From the NCBI GenBank assembly GCA_030549335.1, contig CM060194.1, forward strand, positions 13,084,171-13,148,170: DNA of 64,000 bases. The letters are read 5' to 3'. Below are positions 24,410 through 34,287 of this stretch, piece after piece. The translations under genes and the position numbers were made by a program. The first letter of the stretch is position 1. Every line of letters begins with the position of its first letter. The notes beneath the pieces are model-generated. The model was not told the DNA's origin. It was given only the letters and a program-made list of their open reading frames with translations, and did not search any database. Source of the DNA: Pontederia crassipes. Taxonomy: Eukaryota; Streptophyta; Magnoliopsida; Commelinales; Pontederiaceae.

Positions 24410-24849
24410 ATGGTGAAGGGATGATAGGGCGAGCGCGTTAGGTTCGAGCCGAACACTCTTCTCCTCTCACCTTTATAATCGAAGGCTTCATCTCAATTTC
24501 GACCTCACTTTTTTCCCTCAAATTTCCCTTAATTTGATGTCGTTTCCAGGTTGTACGTGCGCGACACGATCCTCGGATAAAAGAGGCAATTCCGATGACT
24601 CCACTCGCATCTCCTTTTTTTTTGTTTTTTTCTTTTTGGCGATTGTTTTGGGTTTTTTATTGGGGCAGGTCGAAGTCCAACTAGTATGAGAACACATCGT
24701 TAATACAGATCGAGGGGGTGAGCACTAAGGAGGAGGTTGCCTGGTGCCTCGGCAAGAAGTTGGCCTACATCTACAAGGCGAAAACAAAATCCGAGGGCAC
24801 CTGCTACTGCTGCATTCGGGGGAAGGTCACCCGCCAAAATCCATGGTGA
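24410..24849 (+). pseudogene. RPL35A: Ribosomal protein eL33 (RPL35A) pseudogene, intron-containing
   Basis: Three exon-like blocks spell a damaged 60S protein eL33. 24410-24441 reads MVKG, two stops, then GERVR. 24550-24585 reads LYVRDTILG, a stop, then KR. 24669-24849 reads SKSN, a stop, then [20 protein letters not shown] and [11 protein letters not shown], ending after GKVTR. The first intron keeps GT...AG; the second has GC...AG. Because introns are kept, this is a duplicated gene copy and not a reverse-transcribed one. After GKVTR the expected valine- and lysine-rich stretch is missing and the text jumps to a CCAAAATCCATGG segment like the later PKSM, so an internal deletion of about 50-60 bases is likely. 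Four in-frame stops rule out a normal 112-residue product. Confidence 0.88.
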
Positions 24850-25141
24850 AAATATGTTTCCTTCTTTGAGAAGTGATATGTTACGAACCACTAGGCAACT
24901 TTTTTTCCCTTAATGATGCCATTTTTTGGAACTCTTCTAGGGTTCTAAAGTTTGCGTCTTTATGTACCCTAGCAACATATGAGGTGAGCTTGAATTGTTG
25001 TATCATGCAAATGGTTGTCCTTCTTCTACAATTTTTGGTTCATTGTTTTTCTTTTTGTTGGATCATATGGAGATTTTCTCTTCTCTCTTCTGCCTTTCGG
25101 TAATTGCTTATTTAGGTGATCTGCTCAAGTTGTAACACTGA
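24850..25141. other. Spacer between the eL33 pseudogene and the PIF/Harbinger element
   Basis: T-rich, intron- or 3'-flank-like DNA. It ends with CACTGA, of which TGA is the left target-site trinucleotide of the next element. Confidence 0.5.
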
Positions 25142-25808
25142 GGGCTTGTTTGGTTCAAATTTTATTAATGGAAAGGTAAGGGAATGGAGGGTATAGGGAA
25201 AAGAGATAAATGGAAGTGAAAGGTTCACCCTCTTTGGATGGCAATCAATAAGGAGAAAGAAGAGAAAGAAGGGTAAATATTAACTTCGTGATTTTTTATT
25301 ATAAAGGTAAATGATGGAAAAGAAGGGTAATGAGTTCAAAAAGACAATTATGCCCTGTTACTTATATTAGTACAAAAATTTATAATGAGCCAAAGTGAAT
25401 TTAATTAATAGCACATATGAAATGCATACTAGCTTAAAAAGACTATCTACTTATATTTCACATCATAATTTGTATAATTAACACAACTAATGAAAGTGAA
25501 GCAATCAAAGATATATTATATCTAGGAAAAAATATATTTTTTGTTAATTGGATAACCATGAAATGAAAATTTATGACAAAGTTGTAAAATTCTCATCATA
25601 GAGTGGAAAGATCAAGAAACGTTCATAACATCTAGCAAAAGACAACCTAATAGACTTAAAAGTAAGATACAGTAGGCAGAAGAATTAAAGACAATCTGTA
25701 TAACAACATCCTTCCTCACTTTTGGTGGACAACCAAGTTCAATTCTTAACTCTTCAAGATTTTTAATCAGGAAGCGATATACAGTAACCAATTGCAGATG
25801 CATAATTC

Positions 25809-26760
25809 CTAATTCTTCCAACATATAAACTTCTTCCTCTTTAATGGGAAGCTATTCAATTGCTCCTGCGATCCTTTCAAAAAAAAACCACTAACCTCTC
25901 TTATAACCTCATTCCCGTTTATAAGTGCTTGAGATATACCATCAATTGCATTTTTAATTTCTGCCAACTCTGAAGCTTCTTTTCTTGATTTTCCTTTTCT
26001 TCCTCTTAAGACATAATTCATAGGACTTGAATCTATAGGACCTTGGGGAATATGTAGGACCTTGGGGAGTCCGTTCATTATCTTCAGAAGCAATAATTTC
26101 AAATTTTTTTAACAAAACTTCATTTGATACACACATCTTATCAATACCATCCATAGTGGTAGGAATACAATCATCACATAAGAAATATTGTCTTTGTCTC
26201 AATTCTTTCGCAGTTATAGCTTGATCCCTTGTAGCCCTATCCTTGCCATAAAGTATGCATAATTTCTCATAATTAGGAATTGATTTTGTTTGCCATTCTT
26301 TAGCATGTGGATGAGCCTGCCAAAAAACAATGGTGTTCAATAAAATTAAACTTTTAAGGAAGAAATAGTTCAAAATTTTGGCATAAAAAATAAAATTAAA
26401 CTAACCTCAATCAATTTCTCCCATACTTTTAGTTCATCGTTCCACATATTTGTAATTGGATCCCAAGCAAATCCACTCAATCCATATTTAAATAAATCAA
26501 AGCATTTTGAAAATTTTTCCTTCAAATATTTCCAATGATTTTTCATTTTTTTTCTATATCCACGTTTTTGTTTAATTTATCATTCAATTCTTTGATAATA
26601 TTGTCATAAGTCATCGTTGTGAATGTGCCATTAACTCTGTTACCGATGTCATGTTGGTGTAATAATGCATCAATAAGAGCATCATCCATTGCATGACTCC
26701 AATACTCTCGGTCATCCTTCTTTGAATTATCAGACGTTATCCCTTTTTCTTTTTGGCATA
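25809..26760 (-). pseudogene. PIF/Harbinger ORF1: Myb/SANT-like DNA-binding protein, degraded
   Basis: The N-terminal block (about 26750-26550) reads DREYWSHAMDDALIDALLHQ and on to YDNIIKELNDKLNK, matching the plant Myb_DNA-bind_3 type that accompanies PIF transposases. After a degraded part and a probable intron (about 26406-26319), the text resumes with HPHAKEWQTKSIPNYEKLC and LYGKDRATRDQAI, typical of the middle of the family. The C-terminal AIDGISQALINGNEVIREV segment is in another frame, so at least one frame change and a stop have occurred. In active elements this protein works with the transposase and binds the element ends. That is family knowledge; no product is expected here. Confidence 0.75.
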
Positions 26761-26924
26761 GTTAATCTACAGAATAAAATAAATGTAAAATGTTCAAATA
26801 TGTAAATAAACTGAAAAAATAATTGGTCACGAGATCTTCAAAATATCAAATATGGAAGTTCAACATATGTTTTTGTAGTATTACACGAAAAAATGAAGTA
26901 ATAAGAAAGATAATAAACATAACT

Positions 26925-28252
26925 TTACATATAATCATGCCACATAGCATTGCTCAATTGGTCCCTTAAAATCTGACCATCAACTTCTTCATTATCATTT
27001 CTACCTTGTAAAGATCCCTTTTGTGATGAATTTTGATTTGCTAATTCACGATCAACCTCTTCAATAAGTTCTTCATTTGGATCGACACCCATTAGATAAT
27101 TATGAAGGATGCAACAAGCTAACACTATATAATTTTGTGTTCTTAAGCCATAGCGAGGTTCTGCTGAACTTGATATGATTTTAAATCTTTTCTTGAGGAC
27201 GTCAAATGCACGTTCTATTGCATTACGCAATGATGAATGTCGATGGTTGAATAGCTCCTTATTATTTTGCAGTGGATGACTTGGTGAGTATTCTTTTATA
27301 TGATAGCGAACCCCTCTATAAGGTGTAATGAGTCCTCTTGTCAACATAAAACTAGCATCAACGAGATAAAATTTACCTATTTAAAATTCATAACCACATA
27401 TTAGTATAGTAAATGAAAATTTACCAAAAAAATAAAATTATTTGAATTATTTTACCTTCAAGAATCAGAAGTTTGTCTTCTCTTAGTAAAGCATCTTTTA
27501 AAACTCTTGAATCAGATGTTCCCTCCCATCCTGTTAAGATATAAGTAAATTTAAGGTCAAAATCGCATGCTGCTAAGACATTTTGAGTAGGATAATCTTT
27601 CTACCACGATACTTTGGTGCTTGAAGTCAGGAGACTTTTACGCGTACATGAGTTCCATCAATTGCTCCAATACAATCCTGAAATTATACTATTTAACTTT
27701 ATGATTTGCATATATGAGAGATTTTACCTTGAAATACGGGTAGAAGCGACTTCTATTGACAATTTTTGGTGGAGTTTCTGATCCAAGGTGTTGTCTAATG
27801 AACTTGTCTTCTAATTTGATAATGGCACTTAACACATTATGAAAATGACGATTTGTCTCGCCAGATCGACGAAACCAAAATTGTATCTCTCGATTTTTAA
27901 TATTATTACCTAATATGTATAATGTTTTCCCAACTTGCTTTTCAATGGTTGAATTTCTATTTGCCACTAGACCACCATCCGTTTCAAGAAAATTACACAA
28001 ACCTAGGAATTCATGTGGACCCATTCGTACTATATTTCGACCTCGAGGTCCTCCTACAATGTTACTCATTATTTCATTGCGTATATGATCTCTTTCGGAT
28101 CTTAATTGCTTTGGAATATTATTATTGCATGATGACATATCAACCAAGTTATAATAAATAATCATGCACGTGAGTTGAGCAATTGCCCTTCTACCAATAT
28201 CCATCCAGAGAAGTAGAGTTTGTGCAAATAAACATACGATGAGTACTCGCAT
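26925..28252 (-). pseudogene. PIF/Harbinger DDE transposase (HARBI1/DDE_Tnp_4 type), degraded
   Basis: The N-terminal helix-turn-helix-like part lies at 28252-27730 (GPHEFLGLCNFLETDGG, QFWFRRSGETNRHF). The catalytic block follows after a short intron: DCIGAIDGTHVRV carries the first Asp, GWEGTSDSRVLKDALL the second, and NHRHSSLRNAIERAFDVLKK the Glu. The fold is that of HARBI1-like DDE_Tnp_4 nucleases. A stop at about 27627 (VKVS-stop-LQAPKYRGRK) and a frame change shortly after disable it. The C-terminal exon (27347-26925) is still fully open and ends VDGQILRDQLSNAMWHDYM. Confidence 0.85.
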
Positions 28253-29265
28253 CTGAAGATCTATCTAGCACGATAAATAAGCATATTTATGACACAATAA
28301 ACATCATTTGAAGTATATAGGACACTTCATATTTTACATATTTTGCTTGTATAGATTATTATTGCCGCCTACCATAGTACAGTTACTAGATATTCTTCTA
28401 TCATGCCATGGACAACATCTAGTACAACAAAACCAAGTATTATAATTTATCATGCTCATCTTGAACCAAGGGCAGGGGAAAATGACCCAAGAATTTGTGA
28501 GTTTTTAAGGTTTATTTTTTGGAATGCTAGTTCATAAAATAAAAATGAAGCTTCAGGGCTAATATAAGTTTCAAATTTTCCAAGAAGAGAACTACTGGGC
28601 AAAGTGTTGAGAACAGTATTGGAGTCTGATCCCATTGCATGCTCTATTTTTTTTATTTTTAAACATTTTTGCTCTCAATTTATGAAAATAAATTATGGAT
28701 ATATGCTGAGAATTGAATATTTAAACTAGTATATTATATTTTGAGAACTATTCTTATTGTTTTACATTCAACCGAGTGACACTCTATGAAAGAAAAAGAA
28801 AATGAGACAAAGAAATAGATTAACATGACAACAAACAAGAAAAGACAAAAGGAAAAACACAAATGACAAAGAAATGAGAGGAGACCGTACTCCTAGTGCA
28901 AATCCGGCAAAAAGAAAAGCAATTGCAAATTGGCTTGCAGATTGGCAGCAGCGTTTTCTTGAAACGGCACAATTAGGAGAAGGAGGAGGTAGGGCAAAAT
29001 AAAAATAACAATGAATATAAATTTATTAAATTAAATCAAGGTAAAATAGTCAACATAAAAATGTTCATTCCCTTCCCATCCTTTCCACCCCGATTTAGGG
29101 TTGAAACGAATTTACTCTTGAGAAGGGGAAAGGAGGGGAAAAGACCTTTTTTCCCTCCTTTCCCATCCAATAAAATCTTACCAAACAAGAGTAATTAGCT
29201 ACCTTCCTTTCCCTTCCCCTTCTTTCCCCTTCTTTCCCATTCTTTACCCCCAACCAAACAAGCTC

Positions 29266-30124
29266 TTAGCAATCTATTTGGTTCTGTATTGTTTATTAAT
29301 AATTGACCATGATCATTTTAGGAATAAAAACCCAAAGGATGGTTTAGCAAACGTATCTGTAAGACTAACAATTTATTCAAGTTTAGCAAAACTATGTGTT
29401 GCTGAACATTATTTGGGGTTGTAGCAGTGCCTTTTGATTGGCAAAACAATAGATTTTGTCCATGATTACTTGTTGGCTTTTTTGCTATGTTTTCTTCTGT
29501 ACAGTGTTTTTTTCATTTTTGTTATCCTAAAACTAGAAGAATGATAAGATTTGCAGATGAATATGAACATTTTAAGTTATCATTACTCAATATAATCTCA
29601 TCCTGTCACACTTTGTTGATGTGATCATGTCCATCTATGATTGCCGCTCTGCCTCATGTTACTTTGTTGTCACTTACCATCATTGGTTGCTTCCTTCAGT
29701 GTTAATGTCATAATAAGTCTTATTATCTTTGGGTTTTCTCCATCCTGAAGGTGGGTAAGGTATTGTTGATGTAAACCTAACGTCTACTATCATTGGTTGC
29801 TAATAATACATCTATCATCACTGGTTATTACATTTGTGATCACTGTTTGCTTTCTTCAGTGTTAATGAGTCTTGCTATCATTAGGTTTTTCCTAGCCTGA
29901 AGGTGGATATGATATTATTGATGTAGATCTAACATCATTATCATATTAAATGAGTAGTAGATTGTTCTGTGTTTGCAAAATCATCATTTGGTCATGCAGA
30001 TTTCTTTGAGTAACTCCACGGAATTTTTTTTTTCAGTAGCCTCCACAGAAATCTTTATTGATAGCATGTTTTGATCTATTGCAAAATTATGGCACATTCA
30101 GTCTTCATCTTATCTCCTTAAGGG
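29266..30124. other. Gene-free flank of the PIF/Harbinger element with a small tandem duplication
   Basis: About 110 bp containing CTTCAGTGTTAATG and CCTGAAGGTGG is duplicated: copies at about 29685-29795 and 29835-29945. The flank may continue the region downstream of the eL33 pseudogene. No gene is seen. Confidence 0.5.
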
Positions 30125-30760
30125 TGTGAAAAAAACAGTGACATCCTCATCTGCCTTCCCACACAATGCACAAGATGTGTTTCAGGTGCCCATCTCGCTT
30201 GGTAGACCCTAGTAAGAAATCACTCACACCGCACAACAATCTCGTCTGAAGGTGGCCCAAGATGTGGTGGTTGGACTTGGGAGGAAACATAGATAGACAC
30301 TGCGAGCAGAGTAAGAGTCTGATAACCATACCCAACTATCCCTTTTGGAGGGGTCCCGACGGAATGGGGCAATCTTCTAAAGGAGTGACAATAGCTCAGT
30401 AGTACGCTGATCGAAGAGTGAGAATCTGAATATAGGGGTCCAGGCATCAGGGTGCACCGCGAGTGCCCATAAGTGGGGAAATGCCTCAAAAAGCTGACCA
30501 CCCGGTAACCATTCATGCCGCTGGAAGGAAAAGGCCTCCCTTGAGCCAAGTGATGGGTCATGAACGGGCGGACCCATGATAGCAAAATTGCAACTCCATA
30601 TAAAGATGAAGCACTTCACTGCAGGATGGCCTTGGATGCCCAAGATAGATCACATTCACCGCCCTCGGATCTTATGGTCCACCTCATCCACCATGGTGTA
30701 GCGGAGATCTTGAACATCCAATCCCCCCTGATCCATGGGCATGGGCCTACAAACTACATG
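30125..30760 (-). mobile_element. L1-type LINE relic (region after reverse transcriptase, zf-RVT)
   Basis: Read on the minus strand, CRPMPMDQGGLDVQDLR matches the conserved GGLG-xRDL segment that follows reverse transcriptase in plant L1-type LINEs. Further down, DSWVWLSDSYSARSVY and CALCGKADED match the zf-RVT end domain. Frame changes and stops separate the pieces, and no A-tail or target duplication is visible. It is a short, old fragment. Confidence 0.65.
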
Positions 30761-30871
30761 TCATGCCACAAGATGTGCAAATATGCTGCTGTTATGACAT
30801 CAGACAATTGTGTTTATTTTTAATGATAGTAAACAAGGAAGATGATGTACTAATTATGCTTGGAGTATTAG

Positions 30872-32272
30872 TGTGAACATGTTAAATATTTTTTGAAGAA
30901 TAAGGTCGAAATATTTCTCTTCAGCACAAACGGTCGACCGTAAATATAATGGGCGACCATTTTGACTTATAATGGATGACCAAACAAGAGCTGGAATGAT
31001 CGCTAATTTCAGAGAGAAGTGACATTCCCAAATCGGGTGACCGATTTATTTTCGGTAGACCGTTATATGTATTACATGAAAGATCGAAGTACATAATGGA
31101 TGATCGAAGTGGCATATGGAACGACCGCAGATTACAGAGAGCACGGATATTTCTTAAACGGATGATCGAAACTCTAATGGTCGACTGTTCTGGGCAACAA
31201 AGGTAAAAAATGCATAAATCGGACGACCAAAGTTGATGCATGAACGACCGCAGATTATAGAGAGCGCGGACATTTCTAAAACAAATGACCGAGCCATTAA
31301 CGGTCCACTGTTCTGGATAGCAAAGAACAAAAATATGGAAATCGGACGACCGAAGTTGATGCATGGACGACCGCAGATTACAGAAAGCAAGGGATTTCTA
31401 AATCGGATGACCGATTCTCTTTTGGACGATCATTATGGAAGCAAAAATTAATTAAACGGCTATAATTCTTCTACGAACTGCGATCAACAAAAAATTGCAT
31501 AGAAAATACAAATTCAACGGATATTATTTTATATTAAACGGACGCCTGATACTATAATGAGCGACTGCGGAATATGCGACAAAAGCCATAATGGCTAGTT
31601 ACTGTACAAAACGGACAACCGATATTGAACAGGCGACCGTTTTAGAGGTGACAATACAACACTTTTCGAATTGATTTATAACGGTCACATTTTTAAGAGA
31701 AACCTATAAAAGGGACTCAAAAGATTGAAGGAAGGTGATCCAAGCAAGACAAATCACTTTATAGCTTCCTTCAAGTCCAAAGCATTTTTCTTGAGCTAAA
31801 GTTTGCAAATCATCCATTCCCTCTTCTAGTTTCTTAGTGTGAACATTTTTTGTAAGAAGAGAGCATTAGAGGGAATTCTCTTGAGCGAAGAAGAGGTGTA
31901 AAAGGGAAGTCTCTTGAGAGAACATTTTGTTTAGAGAGTTTTGAGAGCTCCTTGTAAAAAGAGGTGTGCCTTACCTCTTGAGCGAAGAAGAAAGTATTGT
32001 GGTGTAGAAAGGATTATTCCCTCCCTACAAAAAAAGAGAAGGCTAGTGAATTTCCGATGATCTCGAGATCAGGAAGTCGGAGTATGGACGTATGCCAAGG
32101 AGTTGAGGCGAACCTCATCAACATATTGTGTCTTTCTCCTCTCATGCATTTCTTACTTATCTTTTACTTGCTTGCGATCACATTTTCTAAGAATTGACTT
32201 TTACGACTTTTTCGGTTAGATTTTTTATACACCAATTCACCCCCTCCCCCTTTTGGTGCTTTCGATCCTACA
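30872..32272 (+). mobile_element. Probable solo LTR, Ty1/copia (Maximus/SIRE-like), fossil
   Basis: Begins TGTGAACATG and ends in a C-run followed by TTTCGATCCTACA. U3 is rich in CGACCG motifs and contains a three-copy tandem repeat of about 122 bp starting near 31102, 31224 and 31347. TATA-like CCTATAAAAG lies near 31706. The downstream CTTGAGCGAAGAAGA and GAACCTCATCAAC segments match those of the LTR at 1088-2117. No internal region follows. No matching flanking pentamers were found, so the edges and its age stay uncertain. Confidence 0.58.
31102..31450 (+). repeat. Three-copy tandem repeat of about 122 bp in the LTR upstream region
   Basis: Each copy has GAAGTTGATGCATGRACGAC, CCGCAGATTACAGA and a GGTCSACTGTTCTGG segment. 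The third copy is shortened. Such repeats are common in LTR promoter regions. Confidence 0.8.
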
Positions 32273-32332
32273 AATTGCATTTTGACATTAACCATGCCAT
32301 TGTTGCATGTACATTGTCGCCATAGATATGCA

Positions 32333-33422
32333 GGGTAAATTATACGATTAGTCCCCTAACCTTGAAGCCTTTTCAAATTAGTCATCTAACTTTAATTTGT
32401 AACTAGAACATCCGTCAACTTTAATTTTTTTTACACGATTAGTCCTTTTGACCGGTGATAGTGGGTTTTCCGATTGTATCACTTACGTGGCCACCACGTG
32501 AAATTTTCTTTCACATCCATGTCATGTAAAAAATAAAAAAATAATATTAAAAGTAAAAAAATGATCTGGTCAAAATCGCCGAAGAGAGAGAGAGGGAGGG
32601 GGCGATGGCCCCCCTCCGCACATGTTCGTCGATGCAGGAGATGGAGGGGGCAATGGCCCCCCTCGCCGAGCTCGACCAGAGGGGGGCCATCGCCCCCTCC
32701 CTCTCTCTTGCGCTGGCGAACGCGCGTGGGAGAGAGAGGGAGGGGGTGATGGCCCCCTCTGGTCACTCTCGCTGTAGCTCGACTAGAGGGGGCCATCGGC
32801 CCCCTCCCTCTCTCCTGCGCCGACAAACGCACGCGAGAGAGAGCAATGAGCGTGACCAGAGGGGGGCCATCGCCCCCCTCCCTCTCTCTTCTGCGCCAGT
32901 GAACGTGCACGGGAGAGAAAGGGAGGGGGGCCATCCCTTCCTCTCTCTCCTACGCTAGCGAATGCGCGCGGGAGAGAGAGGGAGGGGGGCGATGGCCCCC
33001 CTCTGGTCGCGCTCGTTGGAGCTCGACCAAAGGGGGGGCATCGCCCCCCTCCCCTCTACCGCGCATGTTTGCCGGCGCGGGGGAGAGAGGAAGGGGGGCG
33101 ATGGTCCCCCTCTGGTCGAGCTCCGGCGCGAGCTCAACCAGAGGGGGGCCATCGCCCCCTCCCTCTCTTTCTTCAATGATTTCGACCAAATTATTTTTTA
33201 TTTTAATATTATTTTTTTTATTTTTTACATGACGTGGATGCGAGAAAAAATTTCACGTGACGGCCACGTAAGCAATACCACCGGAAAATTCATTATCACC
33301 GATCAAGAGGACTAATCGTGCAAGAAAATTAAAATTGACGGACATTCCAGTTATAAATTGAAGTTGGGGGATCGATTTAAAAATGACTCAAAGTCAGGGG
33401 ACTTATCGTGTAATTTACCCCC
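32333..33422. mobile_element. Long-TIR non-autonomous element (Mutator-like/foldback), 1.1 kb
   Basis: TIRs of about 250 bp: GGGTAAATTATACGATTAGT at the left is matched by the inverse of CGTGTAATTTACCC at the right, and the match continues through GGCCACNACGTGAAATTT and an ATAATATTAAAA tract. Flanking repeats GATATGCA lie at 32325-32332 and 33423-33430 (8 bp exact, 9 with one mismatch), fitting a Mutator-like element. The core is a dense set of G/C tracts (GGGGGCGATGGCCCCC) in both orientations. Several Pro/Ser/Arg frames there are low-complexity artefacts. Confidence 0.82.
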
Positions 33423-33655
33423 GATATGCATTCTTTTATTATTTTGGTTAATGAGTGGGTAATAGTAAATATCAATTGGGTATTTTTCCTTGTTGCATTA
33501 AATTTTTGGTGTCACTGTAGCAATGTGAAGTGTTTGCCATTCAAATTTTATTGTCTGAGAATAGAAATTGTTGTGATCTAGCTAGTTCTCCTTTAACATT
33601 TTCTCTTATTTCTTTAGCGTTGGTTTCTTAGTTCTCTTGAAATGTATTCTTTATG

Positions 33656-34283
33656 GGGTCGTTTGACAATAGGAACTAGGCGTTCCATTAAGTTCTCGTA
33701 ATTTTAGTTGTGTTTAGATGAAATGGAATTTGATGATGAGGAATAAGATAATTGATGTAATAGAAAAAAGTAAATGTGATGGTTTAATTTTTTGTTGGGT
33801 TTTGAAATAATAATTAATATTATAAATATAAAATATAATGTTGTTAGTAAATATAAATAAAATTAAAAATTATGTTTTAAAAAATTTCGTTAAAAATAAT
33901 TTATTTAAATTAAAAAATCTCAGTTTTAATACTTATATGTAGTAAAATATTAAAAAATTTTAATAAAATAATAAGTAAGAAATATTATTATATTAATATG
34001 TTATGATAAATAAATTATTTTATAAGATATATGCATGAGAGAGAAAATAAAAGAAAGAAAAAAAGAATAAAGGAAATTGAAAAAAAGCAAAGACGTGAAG
34101 TCCAAAAAAAATGCTACAATGTCTGGTTCCACCAAAATGGTGGAACTAGGCAATCAAAAAGGGGTCACGTGACCTTTTTTTTAACCCGATTTTATCTTCG
34201 ATTTCATCAAACGTCACATCATTTACGAAATCGACTGAAACCAAACGAAATCAGACGTCTGATTCTAGTTGCCAAATAGGCCC
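33656..34283. mobile_element. MITE-like element, 0.6 kb
   Basis: The left edge GGGTCGTTTGACAA and the inverse of the right edge, GGGCCTATTTGGCAA, form an imperfect TIR. TATG flanks both sides (33652-33655 and 34284-34287), though the true duplication may be 3 bp. The interior is AT-rich without a gene. Superfamily is not certain. Confidence 0.45.
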
Positions 34284-34287
34284 TATG

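Larger units (their letters stand above)
25142..29265 (-). mobile_element. PIF/Harbinger DNA transposon, 4.1 kb, two-gene type, decayed
   Basis: The left end GGGCTTGTTTGGTT and the right end AACCAAACAAGCTC are inverted with one mismatch and match the known PIF/Tourist terminus. The flanking trinucleotides TGA (25139-25141) and TTA (29266-29268) fit the 3-bp duplication of this superfamily with one change. Subterminal A/G-rich (left) and T/C-rich (right) tracts extend the inverted repeat loosely. It carries the expected gene pair on the minus strand, a DDE transposase and a Myb/SANT-like protein, both damaged. Confidence 0.88.

Noticed and set aside
29685-29945. Duplicated block as a pair of C/D-box snoRNA genes
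   Set aside because: No properly placed C box and D box with a closing stem could be found; kept only as a repeat.
32479-33315. Open frames of 117-151 residues on both strands
   Set aside because: They cover the G-tract core of a long-TIR element and are low-complexity.
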